A stretch of DNA of 64,000 nucleotides from Chlorokybus atmophyticus (taxonomy: Eukaryota; Streptophyta; Chlorokybophyceae; Chlorokybales; Chlorokybaceae). Both the position numbers and the translations under genes were made by a program. Of the stretch, positions 33,812 to 46,018 are shown one piece after another. The DNA lies in NCBI GenBank assembly GCA_009103225.1, contig RHPI01000810.1, positions 83,369-147,368 on the forward strand, written 5' to 3'. The first letter of the stretch is position 1, and every line of letters begins with the position of its first letter. A model generated the notes under the pieces. The model saw only the letters and a list, made by a program, of their open reading frames with translations, searched no databases and was not told the DNA's origin.

Positions 33812-34843
33812 GCCTGTGTAACGGGAAGGTACATTTAATTGCCACAAATCGACCATAAAAGCACCAAGTCTTTTATGGTTGAGTGGGCTGTGACATTGAT
33901 CATCGGAGCTTGAGACCCGGGTTCAATTCCTGCCTTGCACACGAATTCCGCAGTCGTTGTTTCTGAATCCAGTAACATCGTATTTGGTCATAAGTGCAAT
34001 CATCGATGGGTCGCGACTTGCTTAATGGCAGTCGTGTCCGCGTTCAGTCGGCGCGGCAGGACGTGACCTGCCTGTCGCGATGCGACCTGTGGGGCCGGCA
34101 GCGGTGCGCTATGCGCGCGTTGACCGGTATGAGCCTAAATTAGCCGGTCCTTGGGCGGTGGGGCCGGTTACCGACCATAATCAGACCCCTTGGATGATTC
34201 CCCAGCTGATGGGAGCCAGCTGCCGAGGACGTCAGCGTTCTTAAGTGGGGGGGAATGTAACGGAAAGGTACAATAAATTACCACAAATCGACCATAAAAG
34301 CACCAAGTCTTTTATGGTCGAGTGGGCTGTGATAGTAATGTCAAGTGCATTATGGTCGATTTGTGGTAAACTTAATGTACCTTCCCGTTACATTTTTCCC
34401 CACTTAAGAATGCTGACGTTCTCGGCAGCTGGCTCCCATCAGCTGGGGAATCATCCTAGGGATCTGATTAGGGTCGGTCACCGGCCCCACCGCCCAAGGA
34501 CCGGCTTATTTAGGTCCATACCGTATCAACGCGCGCATAGCGCATAGCGCATCGCTGCCGGCCCCACAGGTCGCATCGCGACAAGCAGGTCGCGTCTTGC
34601 CGCGCCGATTGGGCGCCGGCGCGACTGCTATCAGGCAAGTCGCGACCCATCGATGATGGTACTTATGACCATTACGATGTTACTGGATCGAGAAACACCG
34701 ACCGCGGAATTCGTGTGCAAGGCAGGAATTGCACCCGGGTCTCAAGCTCCGATGACCAATGTCACAGCCCATTCGACCATAAAAGACTTGGTGCTTTTAT
34801 GGTCGGTTTGTGGTAATCTAATGTACCTTCCCGTTACAGCCTG
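33812..34843. mobile_element. Palindromic dimer of a TRIM-like retroelement with one outer TSD (GCCTG)
   Basis: The forward unit is LTR 33817-33895 (79 bp, TGTAAC...TGACA), internal part, purine tract ending at 34255, LTR 34256-34334. After a 4-bp spacer (GTAA) the inverted unit follows: internally deleted LTR 34339-34392, inverted purine tract, internal part, LTR 34760-34838. The sequence just inside each outer LTR (TGGTCATCGGAGC on the right copy) resembles the complement of an initiator-Met tRNA 3' end, so it is the likely primer site. GCCTG at 33812-33816 and 34839-34843 flanks the whole structure, while the inner junction shows no TSD. No protein is encoded. Confidence 0.85.
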
Positions 34844-36260
34844 TGTGGCGCATGCCGCTTCACTATGGATGGAGGTGAGTGTGTGTGATGAGCACATTGC
34901 ACAAAATACGACGGACTTATGCCAGCCTGCATTCTTTAGCATACGCATTGCATTCCCATTATAGTGTGATCTTATGCAGGGTTGTTCATTGGTTCGGGGT
35001 GGCATGCTTAAACGCGGTATGCTTAATCCGCAAGCACGTGCAGTAGTGTACAGAAATGTAATTAGTATTGTGCTGAGCCCCACAATCATCCCCCTCGGTA
35101 TGGGCGCATCTTTGGTTGTTGATGGCTTAAACTATGGTTATTTCTTTTGTTTGCAACTGCATTGCAAACTTATATTGTAAAACTGAGCGCAAGTGCCATT
35201 TTGGAGATTTAAATCAAGTTAAACCATAATATATTCTTTCTCAATCTGAGCTCAAGCTTACGGAATACATAAGTAATGTGGTTAGCAAGTGTTCTTGCTG
35301 CTGTACATATATATCCCAACTCTGTGATTATCAGTTGTAGCTATGAATGTTAATTATAGTCTTCTCTCGTTTGTGGGCACATCCGCCAATGCGTATTTGT
35401 ATGATAAATAAATAAAACATTGACGGGTCACTTGTACATGAGGGAAAAGTTTTTCAATAAAGGCACAATCACATTTTATATACACAAGATGGTTATAATA
35501 AAATTCCAATAGTGTGAAATATACTTGCGTTTTAACGACTGCAAATGCTTCTCGAATTCAATGTTATCGTCATAGCTGCATGTTGCAAAGGTAACAATTA
35601 GAACAGTGACGGCGGTGGCATACAAGATACTTGTTGCGTATCATGTTACCTTTGATGGCATTACGCAGTATTTGGATACTGAGCAGCAATACTTGCACAC
35701 CACTTGTGAATGAAGAGAAATAACATGATTACGGTTTAAGACCTATCGCACAGCGCAACGCTCGTACGACAAGCGCGAAACACGTGTTAAGGTAACCGAC
35801 ACCAGGGAGACATGTGTGGTTCCTACAACAACAATAGAGCACTAATGTTGTCACTCATTAGTGCATGGAAGCTACATGGCTGCCATATGCTGCACAAGTC
35901 AGCCAATTTATGCATGAGTGGACTAACTTGTGTGACGGGATTAAACAATTGTGGTCTGCTCTCATGCTGTTTGATAGGGGGTGCTTATGTTATTGTATTG
36001 CTCTTGCGTTGCTGTACTTGAATGCCATTTTATGACTGCAAACTGCAAACTGCCTAATGACTGACTACCTAGTGGCTGACGTCAGGTGCCCATCGTTGTA
36101 CATTCAATGCGGCGTGCGTATGCGCATGTGTTAATGACTACTGCCCACGACCTACAACATACACCTAACTCACTAGCTCAGTGCTGGTGTTGCAATACTT
36201 ACACCCTACCATGCCGCCAGAGGAAAACTAGAGCGACGGAGTAGATACTCCCGCCCCCTG
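34844..36260. other. Intergenic, no gene seen
   Basis: AT-rich sequence with only short random ORFs. No RNA gene or paired repeat was recognised. Confidence 0.5.
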
Positions 36261-36442
36261 CATCACGGCACCACACATACCACCTCACAATGGGCGCAAA
36301 CTTCATCCCTGGCTGCAGCGACGCAGTTGCGGCCAACCGGACGGCAGAGCGTCAAGACGGTGGGAGGAGGGAGGGTGTGGGGAAGGGAGGAGGGAGGGTA
36401 ACCACCAACTGCAACGTGTGCATGCATGACTACCAGGGGGGC

Positions 36443-36870
36443 GTAGATGTAGGTGTAGGAGTAGAGTAGGTAGCCCGGTGGTCGTGTATGTAGCAACGAG
36501 GTGAGTATGTTTGGCAGAGTGTTGCATGCGTGGAGTGGTCTGAATGGGCATACCCCTCTCGCATTTTCTGTACACGTGCTTGCTGTTCGTCTCCACCCAG
36601 CCTGTACTAAAGTGCAATTGTTGCCGCACTTGTGCACTCAAGTTGGTTGGACGGTGTTTGCTGCTGCTGTTGCCTGCTTCACCAACGGCATTGCATTGCA
36701 TTGCACACAGGTCACTTAGCATAGAGTAGTGTAATGGCCCCGGGTGTAATGCAAGTGTTGCCTTGCTCGTTGGTTTGAGTGTTGCTGTTGTTGTTCGTTG
36801 ATGTGTATAATATAGTATGCAAGGATTGTGCACAAACTTCATGTTTGCAATATGACTCATATCCTATGCA
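36443..36870. repeat. Dispersed repeat copies near the DNAAF5 3' side
   Basis: 36460-36500 has an AGTAGGTAGCCCGGTGGT phrase shared with 44740-44765 and 52715-52755. 36575-36870 is alignable with 61100-61360 (shared GTCTCCACC-AGCCT, ACGGCATTGCATTGCA and ATGGCCCCGG). These are copies of unclassified interspersed repeats. Confidence 0.7.
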
Positions 36871-36884
36871 TCACCAAGATTAGG

Positions 36885-37075
36885 CAAATGCGTGATTTGT
36901 CATCAGCCCAGTAGTTGCTCCGCTTGCACTGCGACACAAGCAGCCAACAACTGGTCACAGTACTGTGATGTCCAGTGTTTGCTCTTGACAGCATTCTCTG
37001 CACCAGCCTCAAGAACAGGGTTTTCCTCTGCCACCACAGTCACATCCTGGCAACTGCTTGTTGGGTGCCATAGAT
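36885..37075 (-). pseudogene. Partial tandem duplicate of the DNAAF5 last exon
   Basis: Minus-strand sequence corresponding to VVAEENPVLEAGAENAVKSK and then SQYCDQLLAACVAVQAEQL repeats the C-terminal end of DNAAF5 (37180-37345) at an offset of about 280 bp. Flanking non-coding sequence (CATGCATCAC-like) is included, so it is a tandem DNA duplication lying just beyond the stop codon. Confidence 0.85.
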
Positions 37076-37177
37076 TGACTGACTTGTGCAACGGGATCCA
37101 ACAATCGCCACTTGGCACCAGCACATATCAATGCAGCGTACATGCATCACAAAGACTAGGATGCAATGCGTCATTTG

Positions 37178-40100
37178 TCAACGAGCCGATAGTTGCTCCG
37201 GTTGCACTGCGGCACAGGCAGCCAACAACTGGTCACAGTACTTTGATGTCCTGTGTTTGCTCTTGACGGCATTCACTGCACCAGCCACAAGAACAGGCTT
37301 TTTCTCTGCCGCCACAGTTACAGCCTGGCACACTGCTTGTTGAATGTTGGGGTCGCGGTCGTCCATATGCACGAGAAAGCCGTTCAGCAGGTAGCGCGTG
37401 TTCGTGTCGTCATAGGCAGCAGGCATGCCTTGAAGGAAAGCGTACACACAAGCGGTTGCCAATAAGCGAATGGCGTCACTGCTATCGTCCATGCGTTTCA
37501 GCAGCTCGGGATAGATGGCGCGGCGCTGCTCGTCTGTGAGCACAGCCCCAGCAACAAGTAGTAATTGCTCCATGGCGTGACAGCTGGCACGCCGAGTGTC
37601 GGCGTAGAAGTCTTCTTCCATACAAGAAGTCAGCACAGGCAGAACCTGTTCCGACGCCAATGCCTGCTGCAGCTGATCGCGATCGCAAAGACGCCTCCTG
37701 AAATATGTGCCTAGTGCCACCATAGTTGCGTAGCGGACAGCTGCAGCACTCTTGCCGACCTTCCAAACCGCCGCAGGTGCAAGCAGCTCAAGCAAGACCT
37801 CAACCGCATGTGCACGAAGTGCACTTGCATGCGCATCAGACTCAAACAACCGATCAAGAAGGCGTAGCAGCCGTATCCTCAAAGCCGGGTCCTTGTCTGC
37901 ATGCAAGCAGTCCCTGAAAACCATGAGTACTTTGTCCATGTGGTCTTGTAAACTGCTGCCAGTTTGCTGCAGAAGTGCCTCGAAGAGTAGCGCGCCAGGA
38001 GATTGACCGCTCCATTCACTGTGATCTGTGATTGCTTCGTCAAGAAGTGCTGACATGTGCGTTGAACAAAGGGCTTCAGGGTTTGTATGGGTAGCTTGCG
38101 CTAGCTGAGTGATGGCTGAAGACGCGCCGGCTGCAAGCTGCGGATTTTCTGCTCCTGCAGACTGAAGTTGCAGCAACGCATGGAAAAGTAGACCAGCAAC
38201 TGGCTGACAGCGGCCCTGGGCGAGTCTGATCACATTGTTGATGACCAGCAGGAGCTGATTGCGCACAGCTGGGTGGTCACTACTCCGCAGGTCGCTGCTT
38301 GTACATGCCTCTGCCACCTGCAACAGCCACCCAAACCAATCACTATGAGCACTGCATTTAGTTGCTTGCATTAACATGCGCAAATTACCAGGAAGCAGTG
38401 CAACAACAGTTCAAAGCTCTCTTTAGGGTGCATCATGTGCAGCCTATCAGATGAACATGCCAGAGTGGCGTACCTGTTCTAGGCAGGAGGTACTGAAGCG
38501 ATCTGGCGGGCATGATTGCAATAATGCCGCCAACATGACCAGGCTGTTAGCGCGCTGCGTCGTAGTGGACTTGCTGCCAGCCGCATCCAGCACCAGCGGC
38601 ATCCAACTTTCCGCAGGTGTGAAATGACCAATCACATGCATGCAGCTGACAACGCGCTGCGCGACAGCGACGTCATCGTCTGATATAGCTGAGCAAAGAG
38701 GAGGTATTAACACATCCAGCTTTGTTGTGGAGTGGCTCTCTGCGAACACCTGCACAGTCCCCATCAGGACTGGCGCAATGCTGTACGGCACAGGTGACAA
38801 ACATAATCAAACCCACCAGCAGAGTGTACAGCAATCGCGCTGCTCCTAGTCTGCCCGCTGCAGTCCACAGTTTCAGCTCTTCCAAAGCGGGCTGCAAGAG
38901 TTCACTAAAAAAGGATGTAACCATCTGTGTGGTTTTCCGGTGGCCATGCCAATCCCCAAAGGGAGCAGGCAGGGAAGCGCTGTAGGCAACCCCATTGCGT
39001 TGTGCGGCATACTCCACCTGTGAACATGCTTCCTCATAACTAAACACGCTAACCACAGTACAAGACACGCATGCAAGGCAATGCATATGCGCTAGCAGGA
39101 TTAACCATGAACTCTACCTTAGAGGTGGATGTTTGCATCTCATTCTGGGCCTGCACCCAAACATCTGCAATGGCTTCCGTTTGACAAAGTGTTTCAGACG
39201 CAATGCTGGAAGAATCATCCGTGATGCCTAATAGAAGCAATGGTAACAGCGCTGGTACATGTGTATTTGCTGCTCCTCCAGGGTTACCACCACCGAGCCA
39301 GCGTGCCACTGCCTGAAAGAAGGCCTGCGCAGCAATGTCAATGAGTAACAAGTGCATGCGCTTAACTGTCTAAGTTGGTGCTAATCAGCTGAAGAACACA
39401 CCTCCCTGACTGGCAGTGACCGGTCAAATGCTAAAGGTCGTATGCCAGGTGCCAGTATTTCCTTCATGAAACCAGCCGGTAGGCCACATGGCACAATCGC
39501 TGTCAACGCCTCAAGGATGGCCACTCTCACCTGCGCGCTTGCAATGGCATAATGAGATTCAGCTGGCACAAGCTTTACACAAATCCTTGACTGCTGTTTC
39601 CAACACAAAAATGAAGACTACTGATCAACAGGCTATTACTTGACATCGTTGCTTTAAAGCAGGCAGTGTGCATTGCCATAACTTTGAAGTCTTGCACCCA
39701 CCTAATAACATACCCGATGATGCTGGTGAGAGACGTTGGTCAGCAACGCCTTTACAAGTGCTGCAGAATGCGCCTCAACTGCAGACGCAGGCACAGTCGT
39801 GGCGATGCGCACAAGGCCATGACAAGAAGCCTTCTTGATTTCGTGATAGGTGTCGAGTAAAGACCTGCACATTATCTGCGAGAGAGAAAGAAGAGGATTC
39901 ATTGAGAAAAGATGCAAGTGCGGGGAGCATACAGATCATCAGCTGTGTCAGCTTACACTGGCCACATCATCCATGAAACCTTGCAAGGCACCCGCATCAC
40001 GCTTCGGCAAGACATCTCCCACCAGTTGCATGAGCTGAAGCCTTATCTCCTCAGATGGCTCCAGCACAGGTGTTGAGCCTGCCCACTACCAAGTAAAATG

Positions 40101-41136
40101 CCATGCATGTGTGTGCATGCGGGTAACCAATCCCAAAGACAACATTCAAGGCACGAAAGTAACATCTGGCCTTCATGTCTAGTGAAATCTAGTGAAAATC
40201 AAGCATTGTGGCTAGCGTCCACAACAGGGTGCAAAACCAACCATATGCTTACCCATTCTCTGTCGGATGACAGGCATGACTGCTGGCAACAGCATTTCCA
40301 CCTGCATGCAACCAATCAGCACACGCATACTCTAACTTTATACTAACTGTCTGTCATCGGGAGCTTTGACTGACACAAATGACTTACGGAAGGCATAAGA
40401 CTCGCAACGTCAGTAACAAGTCCGATGGCAAGCTCGCGGCATTTTTCCACAGCGTCACTGAACAGCCGCACTGCTGAAGGCAGCACTGAAGAGCAGACGA
40501 TGTCCTGCACGCGCAAAGTACGGATTGTCCAACACGACAAGGAAGAGGTGCATGTAAGCTTCTTGCAGAGTGCAGCAATAAACCCCAAGCCAGCAAGTGC
40601 TAGGGACGGCTGCACATGTTCTTTCATACCTGCAGCAGCAAAGGGTCAATGTTGCTCTGCAGCAACTTCTTGCTCAACGCCTCCAGGGACCGCCGGCGCA
40701 CATTGCGATCGGCATCGGAAAGTCCGTTGATGTCCCGTTGAATTGTCTGGTACAAAACGGAGAGACGAGATTCTTAACCACCAAGTGCACAGACAATTTG
40801 CTGGAAAGCTATCATCAATAAAAACAACGCGCGAAAGTGCATTACGCTGTATTCCTGAAGCTCTGTCCAATTGCACACATGTGGTGCACACAATATGGAC
40901 TGAAGTAAGAGCTAAGCTGCTTGTTGAAAACCACGCAGAACGGGTGAATGAAGGCGTCAGAGCAAAAATATAGCAACCATAGAATTATATGCTGGATTTA
41001 CCACGCCATGCAATTCACAAACAGCGCGCAAGGTGACAAGTACAAGCTGCCGCTGACGAGTTAATAATGCAAACTCACGAGCATGCACCTGCAAGATCTC
41101 ACTGCGGGCAGCACCGCCGCCCGACCCTTCCTCCAT
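37178..41136 (-). CDS. DNAAF5: Dynein axonemal assembly factor 5 (HEAT-repeat protein, HEATR2-like)
   Basis: A cytoplasmic HEAT-repeat factor of this family helps pre-assemble axonemal dynein arms before they enter cilia. Exons by hand (minus): 41136-41089, 40746-40630, 40504-40388, 40301-40253, 40078-39957, 39875-39714, 39530-39402, 39324-39118, 39017-38817, 38749-38474, 38317-37178. All junctions are GT-AG and in phase, giving 855 aa, which matches the length I recall for human HEATR2. Family signatures are LSDADRNVRRRSLEAL near the N-terminus, FSDAVEKCRELAI, EPSEEIRLQLMQLVGD, and the C-terminal FLVHMDDRDPNIQQAVCQAV then KHRTSKYCDQLL. The start ATG (41136) gives MEEGSGGG; a later intron of about 67 bp (38816-38750) is the shortest. 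It lies head to head with CBF5. The presence of this gene implies motile cilia. Confidence 0.9.
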
Positions 41137-41477
41137 GATCACAGCAGCGCCAGCAGCATTGGCGCTTTGAGCTATAACTTTTACAGCTTCATCCCATGCC
41201 GGTTGCGCTGCGCTACAACGAACCCTGCAATGCAAGCGCCCTCAAAGTCAAGGACCATGCCGACAACCTCCACCGCCGCCGCGGTCCATTAACCAACAAT
41301 AATTGCTGCAACAACACTGTTGCTTTTGCCTCACCAGAAGCTTGTGCGAGACGCACAGTCTTGTGCGCTACCGCACAAGAAAAGGCCTAACCCTAGGCGA
41401 AAGTGGCGGCGAGGGTGGTGGCGATGGCGGCGGCGAGGATGGAGGCCTGAGGGGACGTGAAAGCTCTGTTTGTAGAT
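41137..41477. promoter_or_regulatory. Bidirectional promoter region between DNAAF5 and CBF5
   Basis: 341 bp separate the two start codons, which face away from each other. The sequence is GC-rich toward CBF5 (GGCGGCGA repeats near 41408-41445). No TATA box is evident on either side. Confidence 0.6.
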
Positions 41478-43924
41478 ATGGGTTCGGAGAAGAAGGAAAA
41501 GAAGGAGAAGAAAGAAAAGAAGGCTGCGGTGGCTGGAGGAGGAGCTGGAGCAGCGGACGCCAACGGGGCCGCCACCGCGGTGGCTCAGCAGACCACAGAC
41601 TTCCTCATCAAACCGGAGTCGACCACAGCGCCGCTTGACACATCCAAGTGGCCCCTTCTGCTGAAGGTGTGTTGTGCTGGAAATGCATATTTGCAAAGGT
41701 AAGTTTTGTGTTATCGTTATACCGGGCACATGACTTAGTAAGTTGTTTGGACTGGGCTCAGCAGAGTCAGCTGGTTGGTCAATTGTATGCTACTCGCATT
41801 TTTAGCTTGCGAGGCAGGCATTCAGCTCAAACACTCATCAAAGATTCTGTAGACTATTATCGCTGTCATAGCAAAAAGTGCATGCTTGTACGTAGCGGTC
41901 ATTGGATGGTGTGGCAGTATGTGCGACCTATATGTAGCAGGAGTTTGCCGCTTATGAAGTTAACAGCCAGTTGTTGGCGGCGCGCAAGCTCTGCACATTT
42001 AGACCAATTTTCGCATTCAGAGTCCAACCTTGGTATGATCAGTTCTGTGATCTGTCGGGCGGGCTCTTGAAGAATGATGCATCTGACAGTACTCACTTAG
42101 TTTATGCACGGGCCCGAAGTTGCTGATAATGTGTCGCTATACTTCCTGATAGGACTCTGGTGATGCTTATTGAAAGGGTTTATGTAGTAGTGCGCTTGCT
42201 TGCTCAATGCAGCGCTGAATGCCTTCAGCTCGGCATCGAACAAGCATTATGCATGCATGGTTAGGTCAACTGTCATTGTGTTTGACAGAATTACGATAAG
42301 TTGAACGTCCGAACTGGCCATTACACGCCAATCCCTACCGGGCACTCACCACTTCAGCGACCGTTATACGACTACGTCCGCTACGGAGTTATTAACCTTG
42401 ATAAGCCCTCCAATCCCTCTAGCCACGAGGTGATTGACTGTGGCGGTGTTGTGAGCGACGTTCTTGTGCTTGCATGAAAAGTGTGTGAGTGTCGCTTCTT
42501 GGTTTGCAGGTGGTGGCATGGATTCGTCGCATGCTCAGGGTAGACAAAACCGGTCACAGCGGCACACTTGATCCGAAGGTCACAGGCTCGCTCATAGTCT
42601 GTGTAGACCGAGCAACACGCCTTGTTAAAGCGCAGCAGGGTGCTGGCAAGGAGTATGTCTGTGTTGCTCGCCTACATAGCGCTGTTGAGAGCCAAGCCAA
42701 GGTACAAGCTGCTTAACAGATGTCAGATTTGCTGAAAACCTTCTAGCTGACTGCGCTCGCGCTAATTATGGTTGCTGACTAGCTCCAATGCGGTGGCTAA
42801 GTTCTGATGCGGTTGGTGTTCTGTCGCCTCAGGTTGCGCGCGCAATTGAAACCTTGACTGGTGCTCTTTTCCAGCGCCCGCCTCTCATCTCTGCAGTCAA
42901 GCGGCAGCTGCGTATACGAACCATTTACCAAAGCAAGCTCCTGCAGTATGACGCTGAAAGACATCTTGTGGTCTTTTGGGTGTCGTGCGAGGCCGGCACT
43001 TATGTGCGTACCCTCTGCGTCCACTTGGGCCTCCTGCTGGGGGTTGGAGGACATATGCAAGAGCTGCGTCGCGTGCGTTCGGGCATTCTCGGGGAGCGGG
43101 ACAATCTCGTCACCATGCACGACGTCCTGGACGCTCAATGGACGTACGACAACTACAAGGATGAGGCGTATCTGCGCAGGGTAATTATGCCTCTGGAGGT
43201 GCTGCTCACCAACTACAAGCGGCTAGTAGTGAAGGACTCTGCAGTAAACGCCATCTGCTATGGTGCCAAACTGATGATCCCTGGCCTTCTACGATATGAG
43301 TCGGGCATTGAAGTCAGCGAGGAGGTTGTTCTCATGACCACCAAGGGCGAGGCAATTGCACTTGGCATAGCGCAGATGACAACAGCTGTCATGGCCACTT
43401 GCGATCACGGCGTGGTTGCCAAGGTGAAGAGGGTAGTCATGGAGCGAGATACGTACCCGAGAAGGTGGGGTCTCGGGCCCATGGCCCAACAGAAGAAGAA
43501 GATGGTATCTCAAGGCCTACTGGACAAGCACGGCAGGCCAACAGACAAGACCCCAGCAGAGTGGCTCAAGTCAGTACCTGCTTTGGACTCCAGGCCAGCT
43601 GGCTCTGATGCAGATATCGCTAAGGATGCGGCAGCAACTCCCTCAGTGAAGACAGAGCCTGTCGAGCCTGCGGAAGCCAACGGCAGCGCAAAGAAGAAAA
43701 AAGACAAGAAAGCCAAGGCTGATGTCGAGGTCAAAGATGAGGAGCCTGAGGCTGAGCCCAAGACAGAGAAGAAGCGCAAGAAGGAGAAGAAAGACGCCGT
43801 TGCAGACGGCACTCCAAGCGAGAGCGCAGAAAAGAAGAAGAAAAAGAAGAAGGTCAAGGAAGAATCAGAGTCGCCACCGGCTTCTCCTGTCGAGAAGAAG
43901 AAAAAGAAGAAGCCTGAGGCCTAG
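41478..43924 (+). CDS. CBF5: H/ACA snoRNP pseudouridine synthase (dyskerin/Cbf5)
   Basis: The catalytic subunit of H/ACA RNPs, which converts uridine to pseudouridine in rRNA and snRNA in the nucleolus and Cajal bodies. Exons: 41478-41666, 42289-42429, 42510-42701, 42833-43924; all GT-AG and in phase; 537 aa. The N-terminus is Lys-rich ([12 protein letters not shown]). The DKC-like domain follows ([20 protein letters not shown]). The TruB catalytic loop [12 protein letters not shown] has Asp131 as the catalytic residue, and then come [20 protein letters not shown] and [23 protein letters not shown] domain lies around residues 265-345 ([17 protein letters not shown], then [17 protein letters not shown]). 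The C-terminus is a KKKKK-rich tail, as in other eukaryotes. Intron 1 (41667-42288) is unusually long for this gene. Confidence 0.96.
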
Positions 43925-44900
43925 GAGCTTGGCTTTGCTTGCTGTCCGTAGTTGCAGGTTGTCCTTTTGACTGTACAGTTAGATCAGCAGTTATTACAAG
44001 CTGTGCACCAGCCTTTTTTCCAAGGAGCACTAAGCACGACCTCGTTTGTTTTCTCTCACATGCAGCAGTGGGGAGTTACAGGTTTCTGCGGTCATTGATT
44101 ACAGCAAGTACAGGGTGTTGTGTTGTACAGTTGGTGGTGCTTGTTGCAATCTCAGTTGCACTCATACTCCGTGCATAGTGGCAGCAAAATGTGCTGGGGT
44201 TGCGGAGTGCAAAATGACTGCTCATGCATGCTGCTGCAGCGCCCTCGAAGATTAGTTTGGAAGGCACATTTGCGAGGATCAAGACTGACCAGGGCCCCTG
44301 CAGGCAAGGGCTTGGTAGTGCGTGCATGTGGCGCGTTTCCTATATAGCTGGTGATCTTCACAACACAATTGTCTACACATATCATCTCGACACGCGCTTG
44401 TCACACCCAGACCTTACAGCAGAATGGCGCGAAGCACATGACAGCGAGTGCATGGGGAGCAGTGGAGTTTCCCGTATGACCAAGGCATAGTGCATAGCGA
44501 CAGCACAGCCCAAGGGAGTGTGGCATTTGGCGCCGATAAACGGAACCCTAACAAAACGACGCAGTCGCCACAGTGTGAACGACACAGCTGTAGGTGGAGG
44601 AGCGGGAGTCCGTTCGAAGTCTGCTGCTGCTAACGCTGCAAGGATAAGGCCACTAACCAGCAGCCGTGGTGCAGGTGACTACGACGTCTGCATATGCATG
44701 CATGTCTAACGAGGCGGGCGGGCGATTAGTTGTAGGGTTGTAGTGTAGTAGATAGCCCGGTGGTGACAACCATGAGATGTACAGTACTGTTTGGGTGGTG
44801 TGCGTGTTGCATGGTGTTGCGTGCGCACAACAGCACGTCGGATACCATGTACACTCAAAGAGGGTTTGTGCGAACACGTAGCACGCGTGTACATATATTC
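43925..44900. other. Intergenic with dispersed-repeat fragment, no gene seen
   Basis: The 3' region of CBF5 followed by a copy of the AGTAG-TAGCCCGGTGGT repeat at about 44740-44765. Short ORFs here show no family resemblance. Confidence 0.5.
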
Positions 44901-44929
44901 AATCGCCAACTGGGTACAATGCTCCAGCG

Positions 44930-46018
44930 ATGGCAGCGCTCAAGCTGCCTCACACCTGTACATGACTGTGAAGCTCCACAAAGACCCCCCGAAACCCCAC
45001 TTCATAGCGGCTGCTTGCAATACAAAGTCCCTTGCCACTGTCAGCATTTGGCTGACACGTGCATACAAAACTTAATCCCCTATGTTTGATTGGCTCTGCG
45101 CACATACGGTGGGAGTGCAAGGAGTGACCAACAGTTGGATATTGCGGGATTCCTTGGGAGTGCAGCGTCTCTTTCAGCACTTTAACACCACTCGCTCCAA
45201 CACAGATAAGCTCGTGCCATTGCAGCTCATGTCTTATGACTTGACAAATCTGTGAACAAACATACATCATGCGGACCTCTTGCAATGCATGGACGCACTT
45301 GTACAAGATCTGTTTGCCCATGCTGCTACACTGCACAGAGGATCAACTGTGCTCAACTTGACGTTTGACCGTGGTGTGTTGCAACATCAGTGGGTGCGGT
45401 ATATATCGCGAGCCAGAGAGATACCAAAACAACCAAGCTCTACACGCCAGCGGTCCTGACGTCACTGTTATCGTACTTGGCTAACCTGTACGTTAACACT
45501 GCAGGGGACCGGCTACACAAACAGTCTATTGGCATACCCATGGGGAACAACGCTGGGTTTACTTGGTTGATCCGTATCTAGGTTTCAAAGAGCTCACGTT
45601 TGCCCGCAACCTCAAAGCGCAAGGCCGTCAAGACCAGCTCAACACGTGGTGCACCTTCGTGTTGAGGTATGTTGATGACTTGTTGGTCATATCTGTGCCA
45701 GGGTTTGAGGATGTCATGTATACGGGTGAACATGTGCTGGGTGGAGGGATCTACCCGCAGAAGACACCAACTCTGACGCAGTCAGCTGTGGGTACTTCCA
45801 ATCAACTTCCTAGACATGACACTGTTCCAAACACAAGACATTGGTATCTGCTCCCGCAGCTACTGCAAGCTCAACGAAACACACTTCAAAAGCATTCCAA
45901 GTCGACGTGTACCACATCCAGGAACCAATATTTCAAAACACGCCAAATTGGGGGTCATTGTCTCGCAATGCATAAGGTTCTGAAGACTGAGTACATACCG
46001 CTCTCACTATGTGCGTGA
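44930..46018 (+). pseudogene. Penelope-like reverse transcriptase relic
   Basis: The fragments in order are LYMTVKLHKDPPKPHFIAAA (44950-45010), WILRDSLGVQRLFQHFNTTR (45130-45200), PLQLMSYDLTNL (45220-45255, with a stop where a Tyr is expected before TNI), HKQSIGIPMGNNAG (45520-45555), and then, shifted, FVLRYVDDLLVIS (45655-45695). The KLHK...FI fingers, GIPMG box and YVDD active site are typical of a Penelope-like or closely related RT class. I see no GIY-YIG endonuclease. Frameshifts and stops abolish coding. Confidence 0.65.

Noticed and set aside
33843-33935. tRNA gene or SINE head (A-box-like TGGTTGAGTGGG and B-box-like GGTTCAATTCC at tRNA spacing)
   Set aside because: The acceptor ends do not pair, and the element has LTR-type termini, a purine tract and a 5-bp TSD. 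TRIM primer-site sequence explains it better, though a tRNA origin is not excluded.
41331-41729. 132-aa minus-strand ORF upstream of DNAAF5
   Set aside because: It is antisense to CBF5 exon 1; the DNAAF5 start at 41136 joins in phase to its exon 2 and needs no upstream exon.
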